Source of the DNA: Actinomycetes bacterium
Lineage (GTDB): Bacteria; Actinomycetota; Coriobacteriia; Coriobacteriales; Eggerthellaceae
Reading direction: 5' to 3'
Assembly (NCBI GenBank): GCA_023460315.1
Contig: JAEWQO010000098.1
Location: 1 to 64,000 of the forward strand
DNA length: 64,000 nt
Within the stretch, counting starts at the first letter, position 1; the number at the start of each line of letters is the position of its first letter. The notes under the pieces were generated by a model. That model did no database searches. It was not told the origin of the DNA and saw only the letters and a program-made list of their open reading frames with translations. Shown here in pieces: positions 1-9,578 of the stretch. The position numbers were made by a program, and so were the translations under genes.

Positions 1-114
1 GGCAGGGTCGTAGCCGAAGCCCTTCTCGACGATCTCGCCTGTTTCCGGGACGAATGCGGCCGCCGTGATGGATCGAGCGTGTACGTCGAGCCCGATGCTG
101 GTACGATGGTTCAT
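1..114 (-). CDS. IS110-family transposase, 5' part only
   Basis: The minus strand gives 38 codons running off the left edge. They begin MNHRTSIGLDVHARSITAAA and continue with an FVPETGEIVEK stretch. The IGLDVH motif carries the first Asp of the DEDD (RuvC-like) nuclease domain that opens IS110/IS1111 transposases (family knowledge). An AGGAGG ribosome binding site lies about 8 nt before the ATG at 114, so the start is well supported. Only the N-terminal tip is visible, so whether the element is intact cannot be judged, and no element end was identified in the 107 bases before the next gene. Confidence 0.85.
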   Translation of the reverse strand, partial: MNHRTSIGLDVHARSITAAAFVPETGEIVEKGFGYDPA

Positions 115-221
115 GGCTGGAACCTCCTGTGAGTTGTGGCGTGGACGATCTCTACAGACCGAATCCTAACCCACGTTGCCCCGAAGAGGGCCCTGATCCA
201 CAGAGCGAGGTTCCAGTCGCT

Positions 222-488
222 CTACATATTGTCTAGCTGGATGTTGCTTACCAGCTGAGAATAGTCGGAATAGTCTTCGTCGGCGGTAAAATCGGAAAGA
301 AGAACCTCGCCGTCAATCTCCTCCATATCCACCGTCAGGGCTGAAGCCTGTTGCTCAACCGGCTCAGCAGTGGAGGGAGGCGTTTCTTCCGATGAGGAAC
401 CACATCCCGGCAGCCCCAACAAACTGAGCGCCAAACAGGCGATAAGCCACGACGTGGTGGCCAACGATGAGAACGTGTGTGTAGCCAT
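222..488 (-). CDS. small putative lipoprotein
   Basis: An 88-aa protein with a hydrophobic N-terminal segment (about residues 8-28) ending in the lipobox LPGC, followed by a Ser/Glu/Pro/Thr-rich linker. It would be lipidated at the Cys by Lgt (encoded at 26967-27800) and anchored outside the membrane. The mature part is about 60 residues, very acidic (DMEEIDGE, DEDYSDYS) and matches no family I recognise. The start ATG at 488 is preceded by GGAAGGATCG, a good ribosome binding site. It is the last gene of the minus-strand surface-protein train, although the inverted repeat at 602-656 separates it from 727-1425, so it may be transcribed separately. Confidence 0.6.
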   Translation of the reverse strand: MATHTFSSLATTSWLIACLALSLLGLPGCGSSSEETPPSTAEPVEQQASALTVDMEEIDGEVLLSDFTADEDYSDYSQLVSNIQLDNM

Positions 489-580
489 CGATCCTTCCTG
501 TCCTTCTCTTACCTAAGGCAGCCGGCGACCTCGTGTCAAAATAGAGATCCCGGCCACAGTAAAACGTATCATCATGATTA

Positions 581-656
581 CCTTGCAAGGATGCTATACT
601 GGGCTGTAGTGCAGCGGATACTGGACATGCAAGGCCCTTTCCGCTGCACCACAGCC
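581..656. repeat. 17-bp inverted repeat with adjacent palindrome
   Basis: Arms at 602-618 (GGCTGTAGTGCAGCGGA) and 640-656 (TCCGCTGCACCACAGCC) pair over 17 positions with one G-T/A-C type mismatch, leaving a 21-nt loop. Just before the left arm are the perfect palindrome CCTTGCAAGG (581-590) and, on the plus strand, TGCTATACT (592-600), which resembles an extended -10 box. No T-run follows either side, so this is not a standard intrinsic terminator. It sits between the lipoprotein and the secreted protein of the surface operon. Confidence 0.6.
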
Positions 657-726
657 GTTCGCCTTTCCTGCTGCCTTTCGCGTCAATCATGCGGGAGGCC
701 CCTCTGTCGGAAGATGGAGCAGACGG

Positions 727-1425
727 TTAGGAAATGGTTATGGAGTAGATATTGCTGGGATAGCGGTTGCCGCCGAGCATGTTGCTTGCCGGCGAGTCAG
801 ATGCCCAACCCCACAGCAGGCGAGGCGAAGTGCTTGTCGACGTGGTGATGTCGTCCCGAACCTCTCCAGCTGTCGTCACGTCGTCATCGGGATCCATCGC
901 CTGCGAGCCGCTCTTCAGGGCAAGGACGGTTGGAGCATTCACGCCAGTCCCAAGGGGCGATCCCGTCGAGAGCGTGTTAGGGAAGAAGAGTCCTACCGGG
1001 TTCAGCAGGTCAAAGCTGAACGGGCTGAACTTGCTGTAGGCAATGCCGCCGTCAGTCGTGAACGTCATCGTCTTGCCCGACGCCCACACCGTGGTGTCGT
1101 TAGAGATGACCGAGCCATTACTGTCGACGACCTTGTCGCCCTCTTGTACCTTGATGGCCTCGACGACATCAGCCAGCTTCACCGTCTTGTCGGCCTTGAG
1201 AACGTTGTTGACGCCGTTCTTCTGGAACATGTATCCATACGTGGTCGTGTCAGCCGTCATCGAATCCAGATCGAAGGTGCCGGTCTGGGTGATTCCTGCC
1301 GCGTTCTTGTACGAGTAATTCACATTGGTTGCCGCATGGGCTACCGAGGGAAGCATTCCCAAAGCAACGAGCGCCACCACGAACGCCCCGAGGAGTGCCA
1401 GCCACATTTTCTTCGTTTGAACCAT
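727..1425 (-). CDS. secreted protein, molybdopterin-domain-like fold suspected
   Basis: A 232-aa protein with a clear Sec signal peptide: KTKK-like basic start, hydrophobic core about residues 8-25, cleavage after AHA at about residue 31. The ATG at 1425 is preferred to the one at 1434 because AAAGG lies about 8 nt before it. The mature region has a LADVVEAI segment mid-way and a C-terminal RLLWGWASD...SITIS end. By eye it parallels the C-terminal domain of the 10373-12614 product, and both resemble the Oxidored_molyb-like domain seen in some surface proteins (inference; no cofactor Cys identified). It lies 64 nt downstream of the giant surface protein, probably in the same operon. No membrane anchor is visible, so it may be released or may bind a partner. 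Confidence 0.65.
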   Translation of the reverse strand: MVQTKKMWLALLGAFVVALVALGMLPSVAHAATNVNYSYKNAAGITQTGTFDLDSMTADTTTYGYMFQKNGVNNVLKADKTVKLADVVEAIKVQEGDKVVDSNGSVISNDTTVWASGKTMTFTTDGGIAYSKFSPFSFDLLNPVGLFFPNTLSTGSPLGTGVNAPTVLALKSGSQAMDPDDDVTTAGEVRDDITTSTSTSPRLLWGWASDSPASNMLGGNRYPSNIYSITIS

Positions 1426-1489
1426 GATTACCATCCTTTCGATCGTTTGGTCGGAGGAGGCCATCCCTCCTCCAACCCGAACTATCTTC

Positions 1490-4400
1490 TCAGCGCTCCA
1501 TCTTCCTGTGGGAAAACGCTGGAAAAGCCATTGTGACAAGCACGAGCGGAAGCCCGGCAAAACCAAGGATAGAAAACGCCACGACCCCCATGCCGTCGCC
1601 CGTTGAGACGAGCGGCTTTGCGGCCATTCCCGAACCGGCAACCTGTGCATCCGACATCCCATCGGTGTCACCGTCAGCAGGAATCGCCTTGTCGACAGAG
1701 ACGAAGAACTCAGACAAGCGATCAACCGTCACCGTCACCGCACCGTCTGCGACCATCACCCGCTGCGTCTCAAACGTCACCGTGCCATCCTCTGCCGTGT
1801 GCCGGATGATCACGGTGGCCGTGCGGCCGTTGTAGCCATCCCCAACCGGCAATGTGATGCTCAGTTGGCCGAAACCGTCTCTGACCTGTGTCACCACACC
1901 GTCTTTGACCGTCTGGAGCGTTACCGAGAACCCGAGGAAAGCATCGGTTCCATCGGTGGCATAGGTGTTCTTCGCCGCAATCAGCAGGGCATCGTCAGCG
2001 GCAAGCTTCTTGACTCCCACCCGCACGTCAGACCCATCGACCGCCAAATCTTTGAGCGCCGTCCCTGCCACGGTCACACCGGTAGCCGCATCGAAATAGG
2101 TAGGCATGACTATAGTGAAGCTCGCGACCGCCGTGCCCTCATACGCACCCATACCCGTCAGCGTTACCATGGCAGTGCCAGGCAGGGTGTTGCTGACATA
2201 GGAAACGGTGTAGTCAACTCCGGGAACAAGCGGCACGCCAGCAAGCGACGCCGTCAGCGCAGGCCGGCAGGCCGTTCCCGTATACTCACAGGCAGCAAGG
2301 GGGTTGATCTGCACGGCTGCCATGTCGCCCTTGACCACATAGGCCACATCACGTGTGCCCGTATAGTTTCCCTTGCCCGTCAACGTGGCCACAGCCGTCC
2401 CAACCGCATTGTTGTTTGTATAGGTCAAGGTATAGTCAACGCCCTCGACCAAGCGGTATGCCGCTCCCGCCAATGCGTCGATCACGATGCCTTCGTCTTG
2501 CACGTCAACGTTTGCCCCAACCGCACTGCCCGAGAACAAGATCTTGGCCGTTGCCGTGGCAGTTATGCCGTCGCCTGCCAGTTGTCTGGGAGCGATGTCG
2601 AACGCCTTGGTGAGCACGCCGGCATAGTTGCCCTTGCCCGTGATGACAATGGTTGCCGGAGGGCCTGCATTTGTTGCATTCACGTTGTTTTCGTATACCA
2701 CGTCATAGTCAACGCCTGCCCGCAGCTCATACGATCCGTCCATCAGGGTCATCTCGGGTTGAAGGGCCGATCCGGTGTATGTCCAACCTTCAAGATTGGC
2801 CTCAACCGAAACACCGTTCAATGACTTGCCTTCGACATTGTAGGTCACCGACCGCTCGCCCGTGCAAGGTTCGATGCCGGTTATTTTCAGCGTCTTGGTT
2901 CCTGCGTTGACATCGCTGTCATACGTCACGGTATAATGCGTGTTCAACTCTAGCTCGGTCCCATTGAACGACACGTACAGATCAGGCTCATAAGCTCCTC
3001 CTGGCATATAAGTGCCATTGGGGATGGCCTCGACTGTCGCTTTGGACACGTCAACCGCAATGTCGAACGGAAGGCTTTTCGCCTCGCCTATCACATTGCC
3101 TCCCCGAGGCGTCACGATAACGGTCCCCGCACCGATACCGATAGCATTGTTGTCACCATAGGTCACAGCATAATCGGAAGCAGGAAGCGTCACGCCATGC
3201 AAAACCACCGAAGGCACGGGCTTGATGGGATTGTTCGTCCCCGCGAATTCATATGCCGCCTTCACACCATCTACGACCGCCGCCGAGAAATCGGCAGGAA
3301 CGATGGAGAACGTCGCTGTCACCGTATTGTCGGAAGCGCTGTAATTACCGGCACCGGCAAGGTAAACGGTTGCAGTTCCCACGTCTATGTTGTTGCCATA
3401 ACCGGCAATGACATAGTCTTTGCCGAATTCGAGGTCGATTCCTCGAGCATTATCGCGCACCGACAACAGGCCCCCGTCAAGTCCAATGGCCGTCCCGGTG
3501 TAGGTCGCGCTCTCGTCAACAGCCACCGTCAACTCGTCGTTTACCAGCGGTGCGGGCGTGATGACGAAAGTGATCTGCACCTCGCCTGAAAGGTTGCCCG
3601 AGGCAGGAACCAAGGTCGCCGTGCCGCCCTCGGCCACGTTCACGTTCGCCCCAAAGCCCTCCTCCTTGAGGGCGTAATCGGTTGCCGGAAGCTTCACCCC
3701 ATTCAGGCTCACCGACGTGACATCGGGCGCGTCGAGGGTGATGTGCGAGCCAGAAAACGGCTTGTCAGCAGTCTCGGCCACAATGTCTTTCATGTTGGCG
3801 GGAGCTATGGCAAAAGAGACGTCCATGGAACCGGCATAGGCACCAAGACCGCTCACTGTCGCCGTGGCAGTGCCGGCATCGACATCGGAACAAGACACTT
3901 TAAAGTCACGGCCTTCGACCAGAGCCGTGCTTGCATCAGCGGCCGTCACGGCCGGGTCGGCAACCTGCCCCGTGTAGACCGTGCCCAATGCTTGGGCAGA
4001 CAGGGTGGTTGATCCTTCCTTGAACGTGTTCGCATCGTTGCTGGCAACAGCCTCGACCGGCCCGAGCACGGCCGCACCTGTCAATACGCCGTCCTTGATG
4101 CCCGTCACCCGCAAGCTCACCTGATCGCCCGCAGACCATCCTGCATCTTTTCGGACGAACGCCGTTCCTTCCATCGCTCCTGTTTCGACCTGATAGGCGT
4201 CGTCTGTTACCGGCACCCCCGCAATCGAGCCGATAACGCCAGGCTCGCTGAGCGTGCCGTCCTCCTTGACCACAATGCGAGAGGCATAGTCCCAGGCGAC
4301 TGCAGAAACATCATCCCCCTCTCCTTTGATGGTGAAGGGCACGCGCAAAGAGGCGGTGGCATCTCCCCCAACCGTCAAGTGCCCGTTTGCCGTCGGCGTG

Positions 4401-7400
4401 ATGACCACCGTCGGCGGCGTATCGGAAGACACAGAGCCAACCTGCTTGCAGTTCTCATAGGAAAGCGTGTAATCCTCCGGCGTGTAGTTCAGCGGTTCGC
4501 CCGTCTGGGCGTCATAGAACGACACAGCAGGCTTCGCTTCCGTGCCGTCGAAGAACACGTCTTCGCCGTTGTTCACCTTGACGGCTACCTTCTCGCTGTC
4601 AGCAAGATCGGCGGCCACGATGTCAAACGACAGGTCGACGATGCCAGGGATTGCGTCATACTGCTTGGATGCCTTGCTGGTCGACTGGCTGAAATACGTA
4701 CCGTCGCCCCAAACCCACAGATCACTGTATTGATTCAGTGTTTCCTCTTCGGTGCTTGGCACGTTGTACGATCCCGGCTCCTTCACGGTTCCGTTCGGCC
4801 ACACCAAGGGAAGGTGCAGGTTCATGGGATCGCCCGCCCCGTCAAGCGCAACGACCTCGGGAATGACGTCGTTGCCGGTGTACATGAACTTATGGGATGT
4901 CAGATCAATCTTGCTGAAAGTGCGCAGCCCTGTGCCGATGCTGCTGCTATTCTTACGAAAATTTGCCTTCTTCAGCTGCACGTCAAGGGTGAATGGCTGA
5001 GCGCCTGTGACGAAATGGCTTGCCCCGTTGTCAACTTCAACTGTGAGGGTGTATGTTCCCAGGTCATGAATGCGGTCGACGGCCTGGCCATTCTGCTCGA
5101 TTTTCGTCACCGTGAAGCAACCTCGATCAATGTAGCTTTGATCGCCTCCCAGCATGGTACACAACACTTCGGAAACCTGTTCAGCCGTCCAACCCCTCGC
5201 ACGATAGACAAGGGCTGTTGCGCCCAAGCTATTCTCGGGCTCGGCATATTGGAAACTCGCCGCTTTCAGGATGCCGTTTGCGATGTCCGCCTTCTGCAAG
5301 GTGAAATTGACCTCCCGCCCGCCCTCGTAGGCAGTGCCCTTGGCATCCACCATTACCGTTCCCTTGATGGTGCCCGTCTTCTCATCGTACTTAGCATTTC
5401 GCGAATAAGCGCCAAATGCTCGGATAACATAATCCTCGCCCTCGACGAGCTTCTTTCCTGTCGCGGTGTTCGTGATCGTGATGTTCGGCGGAACGATGCC
5501 TCCGTCAGCCCCAAAGCCGAACTGCTTGTCCTCCTGCACTTCAACCTGAATGATGTTGTTGTACAGGTTGATCTTGTTGCTGCTTTCGACAATAAACGGC
5601 TCGGCCACCTTCAATTCCGACCAACCCGTCACGCTGCACGCCGCCGTAGGCACCACCTTGTAGTACACCTTGCTGCCCGCAGCATACTGTCCATCCCCGA
5701 TGGCACCGCCGTCAGCATCCGTGGCCTGGTCGAACTGCAAGGTCCAATTCGCGCCGTCCAACACGCGGTATGTCGATGGGTTGTCGGCATCGTATGCTGC
5801 AGGATCAGGCAGGTAGCGCACCTCTACACCCGTGTTCACATTGCCTGTCGCCGTGCTAGACGTCTGCGGATCGGCAGGACGCGCCCCTGACGAATACGGA
5901 AGCGTGTTCTTCTCTTTCTGCACCGCCACCAGATTTTCAGCAGAGATTTGAATGGGGTTGATCTTGAAATCCATATATGCGTAGTTCTTGAAGTTGCCTG
6001 ACAGGATGCCAAACACCACCACCGACGCTTCGGGCTTGTCACCGCTTGTCGTGGCGTTCACATTGCGAGGCGCCGAACGTTGTACATCGTCGCCATAGCG
6101 CCCGTATTGCACCGAATAGTCAAGGCTGGCCACGTTGTCGACTGTGATCTTATCCTCTGGCAATCCCTTGAGCAATGTAGGCTGGTAGTCGTCGGCATCG
6201 CAAGGATACAACACGCCGATGCAGCTCGGTTCGACAGCATCGCCGGTGAAGTCAACTGACATATCCCCATATATCGTATTGCCGTTCGCGTCCTTGTTCT
6301 TGGCTTCCGCCACCGTAAGCCTGCGACCGTCTTCGCTGACATAGGTCGTGCGAGTGTCCGCCTTGCCCGTGTCGGGGTTGGTATATGACTGCGGCACCAC
6401 ATAGGGCAGACCATTGGCATCATATTGCAGGTCGGACCCTTCGGACAGGGCGTTGCCTTGCGCATCGGCGGGAATGACCTCGTACAAATCGCATTCGTCC
6501 TCGTCGTAATACCACACCCGATTGTCATACGTGATACCGATGACATCAGCGTCTTTGTACAGATCGCCCGGCTCGATGGTGTACAGGCCTACAGCCGTGC
6601 CGGTATAGTTGCTGACATCTTTGGCACTTGCCTTCACAGGGTAGGATGAGTTCTTTTTTACGCAGTCCTTGCCATCATTGACCACCACGGTGTAGTCAGC
6701 CGGGTCAACCAGCGATCCGCCCGCATCGACGACGGTGACATCTGGATTGTTTTGCGGCAACCCAGTCCATGTGCCGTTCACCACCGACACCGTGCACTCT
6801 GAGAAATCTCCCCGGTCGATGCCATATGCCGTTTTCGCTGTCGGCGTGCCATAATAGTTCCCGATTCCTTCGACAGTGGCGGTATAGGGTTTCTTGCCGC
6901 CCGTCAATCCTTTGCACACGCCATTTTGGTCAAGTGCGTTAGGATCTGCCACCACCCTGTAGTCTGCCCCCTCGACAAGCGTCGAGGTGGCACCGTCCAC
7001 CGTCACCGTCACTTTGAGTGAGGGAACCGGGTTGTAAGCAGCCGTATACTTTGCATTGCTCACGTATTCGATGGTGCATGCAACCTTGGACAGGTCGATC
7101 ATGGAATCCGGCATCGCCTGGCCGTTAAGCACCGGATAACCATTGTTGGCATTGTCTGAGATGAAGTAATACGACGTCCACCCGTTGTTGGCGGAAAGTT
7201 TGTTCAAGATGCCAACGGCTTCGCCAGACTTGATGCTGATGCCATCGTTGTCGTCAGCTTGCTTTTGGGTCTCGTATACCACTGTGGAGTTCGCCACGGT
7301 ACCATAATTTCTGCCGGCGGCGACATCGTCTGCATCCTCGTGATTCGTCAGATGCGAAGACACGGTGCCATACAGAAACACGTTGTCATGGACATAGCCT

Positions 7401-9172
7401 TCGTTCTCTCCAACGATGCCGCCCTCATAGAAGCTGGCCGTCACGCCAGCGCAGTAGACGAGACCGGTGTTGTAGCAAGCGTATATCTCTGGCTTCGCAG
7501 TTTGGCCGTCATGCATCTCCATCATGCCGCAGATGCCGGCAGAAAAATATCCCGTCTTCGTATTCTCGCTCTGTCCGTGATTTCGGCTGTAGGAAATGGT
7601 GCCCCAACTCTGGCCGACGACGCCGCCGCCGCTCGGCTTGTTCCAGCGCGTCGTGCGCACATGCCCAACGTTGCTGGTGGCATCGCTGCCGGCAACGCCG
7701 TTCGTGCAGCGCGTGACCACCGTGTTCGAACCCTGCGAGCCAACGACGCCGCCAACGCAGTGCAATCCAGACACATAGCCCGTATTGGAGCAATCGGACA
7801 TGGTGAGCGTCACAGAGCCCACTTCAAGTCCCGGATCGCCACGGCTATCCCCCAAGCCTGACATGGCAATGCCTCGCAACGAGCCCACAACGCCACCCAT
7901 GCCGTCACCGCCGCCGTCGGCCTGCCTTGCATTCTCGTCGTTGATATTGGCAAGCGTCGCGCCCGCAATGGACGTGGTAAACAAGGTCGCTGTGTTGTGG
8001 CAGTCGGTCACATTGCCCAAACCATATCCGCCAACACCACCTACATACAGGCTCTTTGCATCAACTGAGCTACCGAAACGGTCAATGCCCGACTTACCCG
8101 ATGTAATGACCAGAAGGGTACCGCCATTTGTGCAGTCTGAGAGGTCACTTCCAAACCAACCTACCACGCCAGCGACATTCTCAACGACGGTTGCCACGCT
8201 GTCACCGTCGGGGCCAGTGTAGGCGTTTGCCGGCGTTTCCGCCTCAAGCGCTCCGGTAAAAGACACCCCCGTCACCGTTCCCTGCACCTTGCCGGCAACC
8301 CCACCGATATTCTTCATGACGGAACCGGCCACCTGGGTTGCCGCGTGGTCAAGGGTCACCCGTGCCGCACTCGTGCAGTTCTCAATGCTGCCGCGACAGT
8401 CGCCCACAAGCGATCCAACGTCTTCGAACGCCTTATCGGCGCTTGAAAGCGTCACCGTGCTTCGATCGCCCAACGACACATTCCTTATCAGGCTTCCTGC
8501 CGCCGTTACCCCAAAGAGGCCGATATCACTTGTGCCGGAAGGAGACGAAATGACAAGGCGGTCGATTTTCGCGCCCTGCCCATCAAACGTCCCCGCAAAG
8601 GGATGCGCTTCAGTTCCAATGGGCGTGAATTCGTTTCCGAACAGGCTTATGCTGCCAGCAAGTTTGACCGTCTTGCCCTCAAATGTCACCGCATCGAGGG
8701 AGGTATCGCCCATCTTCGCATCGCCGTTAACCAATGCAGAAAACGCCTGCAATTGCCCGGCAGTGCCAATGACAAACTCCGTCGCCTGAGGATCATTCGT
8801 GTACCAACTCAAGTCTTGCTTGGTATAGTTATATGCCCAAGCTGACCCGATGCCCATCACGGCGGCTAAGCACACGGCCACCACCGCCACCGTTGTCCGC
8901 ATCAAGCGGCGACGATGCCCCGCCGTCGCCCCTCTCGCTGATGGCGGGCATTGCCGACCTTGATTCATGCATGCCTCTGCGGAAGCACCCTCTGGCCTTT
9001 CCACTCCCTGCCGACGGCCTTCGACCACTCTCCTTCTCCTCTTCGATGGACGGATGCCATGCTTCGCTGTATGCGCGCCCCTTGGAGGCGACATCTCGTC
9101 GCCATTGCATAAATAATTGTCGCCGGTCGTCATATCCACAGCTTTGTTCCCCATTTCTCTCTCAAACCCCAT
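1490..9172 (-). CDS. giant GLUG/MBG-repeat cell-surface protein
   Basis: About 2560 aa. A basic leader is followed by a signal peptide core (MRTTVAVVAVCLAAVMGIGSA) cleaving near AWA. Residues ~100-640 contain repeated GG(V/I)VG motifs typical of GLUG modules (e.g. GGVVGSQGS, GGIVGEN). Residues ~690-2340 hold many ~75-85 residue Ig-like repeats of the MBG/YDG kind, with a recurring Y.G......L..G.DY.V.Y..N...GTA.V...G.GNY.GT pattern. The C-terminus has LVSTGDGMG, a hydrophobic helix and a HRKMER basic tail, which looks like a variant LPxTG sorting signal. The start is uncertain: the ATG at 9172 is 7 nt after the ExbD-like gene's stop, 9154 is an alternative, and neither has an ideal ribosome binding site. 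A stalked adhesin or ligand-capture role is inference. Confidence 0.85.
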   Translation of the reverse strand: MGFEREMGNKAVDMTTGDNYLCNGDEMSPPRGAHTAKHGIRPSKRRRRVVEGRRQGVERPEGASAEACMNQGRQCPPSARGATAGHRRRLMRTTVAVVAVCLAAVMGIGSAWAYNYTKQDLSWYTNDPQATEFVIGTAGQLQAFSALVNGDAKMGDTSLDAVTFEGKTVKLAGSISLFGNEFTPIGTEAHPFAGTFDGQGAKIDRLVISSPSGTSDIGLFGVTAAGSLIRNVSLGDRSTVTLSSADKAFEDVGSLVGDCRGSIENCTSAARVTLDHAATQVAGSVMKNIGGVAGKVQGTVTGVSFTGALEAETPANAYTGPDGDSVATVVENVAGVVGWFGSDLSDCTNGGTLLVITSGKSGIDRFGSSVDAKSLYVGGVGGYGLGNVTDCHNTATLFTTSIAGATLANINDENARQADGGGDGMGGVVGSLRGIAMSGLGDSRGDPGLEVGSVTLTMSDCSNTGYVSGLHCVGGVVGSQGSNTVVTRCTNGVAGSDATSNVGHVRTTRWNKPSGGGVVGQSWGTISYSRNHGQSENTKTGYFSAGICGMMEMHDGQTAKPEIYACYNTGLVYCAGVTASFYEGGIVGENEGYVHDNVFLYGTVSSHLTNHEDADDVAAGRNYGTVANSTVVYETQKQADDNDGISIKSGEAVGILNKLSANNGWTSYYFISDNANNGYPVLNGQAMPDSMIDLSKVACTIEYVSNAKYTAAYNPVPSLKVTVTVDGATSTLVEGADYRVVADPNALDQNGVCKGLTGGKKPYTATVEGIGNYYGTPTAKTAYGIDRGDFSECTVSVVNGTWTGLPQNNPDVTVVDAGGSLVDPADYTVVVNDGKDCVKKNSSYPVKASAKDVSNYTGTAVGLYTIEPGDLYKDADVIGITYDNRVWYYDEDECDLYEVIPADAQGNALSEGSDLQYDANGLPYVVPQSYTNPDTGKADTRTTYVSEDGRRLTVAEAKNKDANGNTIYGDMSVDFTGDAVEPSCIGVLYPCDADDYQPTLLKGLPEDKITVDNVASLDYSVQYGRYGDDVQRSAPRNVNATTSGDKPEASVVVFGILSGNFKNYAYMDFKINPIQISAENLVAVQKEKNTLPYSSGARPADPQTSSTATGNVNTGVEVRYLPDPAAYDADNPSTYRVLDGANWTLQFDQATDADGGAIGDGQYAAGSKVYYKVVPTAACSVTGWSELKVAEPFIVESSNKINLYNNIIQVEVQEDKQFGFGADGGIVPPNITITNTATGKKLVEGEDYVIRAFGAYSRNAKYDEKTGTIKGTVMVDAKGTAYEGGREVNFTLQKADIANGILKAASFQYAEPENSLGATALVYRARGWTAEQVSEVLCTMLGGDQSYIDRGCFTVTKIEQNGQAVDRIHDLGTYTLTVEVDNGASHFVTGAQPFTLDVQLKKANFRKNSSSIGTGLRTFSKIDLTSHKFMYTGNDVIPEVVALDGAGDPMNLHLPLVWPNGTVKEPGSYNVPSTEEETLNQYSDLWVWGDGTYFSQSTSKASKQYDAIPGIVDLSFDIVAADLADSEKVAVKVNNGEDVFFDGTEAKPAVSFYDAQTGEPLNYTPEDYTLSYENCKQVGSVSSDTPPTVVITPTANGHLTVGGDATASLRVPFTIKGEGDDVSAVAWDYASRIVVKEDGTLSEPGVIGSIAGVPVTDDAYQVETGAMEGTAFVRKDAGWSAGDQVSLRVTGIKDGVLTGAAVLGPVEAVASNDANTFKEGSTTLSAQALGTVYTGQVADPAVTAADASTALVEGRDFKVSCSDVDAGTATATVSGLGAYAGSMDVSFAIAPANMKDIVAETADKPFSGSHITLDAPDVTSVSLNGVKLPATDYALKEEGFGANVNVAEGGTATLVPASGNLSGEVQITFVITPAPLVNDELTVAVDESATYTGTAIGLDGGLLSVRDNARGIDLEFGKDYVIAGYGNNIDVGTATVYLAGAGNYSASDNTVTATFSIVPADFSAAVVDGVKAAYEFAGTNNPIKPVPSVVLHGVTLPASDYAVTYGDNNAIGIGAGTVIVTPRGGNVIGEAKSLPFDIAVDVSKATVEAIPNGTYMPGGAYEPDLYVSFNGTELELNTHYTVTYDSDVNAGTKTLKITGIEPCTGERSVTYNVEGKSLNGVSVEANLEGWTYTGSALQPEMTLMDGSYELRAGVDYDVVYENNVNATNAGPPATIVITGKGNYAGVLTKAFDIAPRQLAGDGITATATAKILFSGSAVGANVDVQDEGIVIDALAGAAYRLVEGVDYTLTYTNNNAVGTAVATLTGKGNYTGTRDVAYVVKGDMAAVQINPLAACEYTGTACRPALTASLAGVPLVPGVDYTVSYVSNTLPGTAMVTLTGMGAYEGTAVASFTIVMPTYFDAATGVTVAGTALKDLAVDGSDVRVGVKKLAADDALLIAAKNTYATDGTDAFLGFSVTLQTVKDGVVTQVRDGFGQLSITLPVGDGYNGRTATVIIRHTAEDGTVTFETQRVMVADGAVTVTVDRLSEFFVSVDKAIPADGDTDGMSDAQVAGSGMAAKPLVSTGDGMGVVAFSILGFAGLPLVLVTMAFPAFSHRKMER

Positions 9173-9179
9173 CCCTTGC

Positions 9180-9575
9180 CTACAAGGAGCTTTCAGAACT
9201 TGAGTCCGCTTCTGATGCCGGTGCTTCATCGGCCGCACCTGACGATCCAGCATCTTCCTGAGCCTCCGTCATGACATACAGCTGGCCGGTCTTCGGATCC
9301 TGATACACTTTACCCAATTCCATATATGAGCTCGTGGATGACTGAAGCTCATCGGTCATCTCCTGCACGTTGTCCACTTCCTGCATGTCCGCCTTGTCAA
9401 GCTTGGCGACGTTCGGAAGGTCCAGGTTCCAGTACGACACGAGGGCGAGCATGAGGCCGCAAGCAAACACCAGCATGACGTCAGCCAGGTTGACCAAGCC
9501 GACACGTGGATCAGCATCCTCCTCGTCCCGATATGGGTTTTGATACAGCGAGCCTGAAGAAAAATCACGCCGCAC
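9180..9575 (-). CDS. DUF2149 / ExbD-TolR-like membrane protein
   Basis: A 131-aa protein with one transmembrane segment (about residues 26-50, GLVNLADVMLVFACGLMLA). An Asp sits near the start of the helix, as in the proton-carrying Asp of ExbD/TolR/MotB proteins. The rest is hydrophilic, ending in a Ser/Glu/Ala-rich tail, and would face outside. I assign it to DUF2149, a family known next to MotA/TolQ/ExbB-like genes, notably in methanogens (recalled from family knowledge). It starts with GTG at 9575, 3 nt after the channel gene's stop, with GGAGGG about 8 nt upstream. Tight spacing implies a stoichiometric partner of the 9579-10376 product. Its mechanical target in a monoderm cell is unknown. 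Confidence 0.75.
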   Translation of the reverse strand: MRRDFSSGSLYQNPYRDEEDADPRVGLVNLADVMLVFACGLMLALVSYWNLDLPNVAKLDKADMQEVDNVQEMTDELQSSTSSYMELGKVYQDPKTGQLYVMTEAQEDAGSSGAADEAPASEADSSSESSL

Positions 9576-9578
9576 GCC

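Noticed and set aside
1..114. Complete IS110 element
   Set aside because: Only 38 codons are inside the window and no element ends can be identified.
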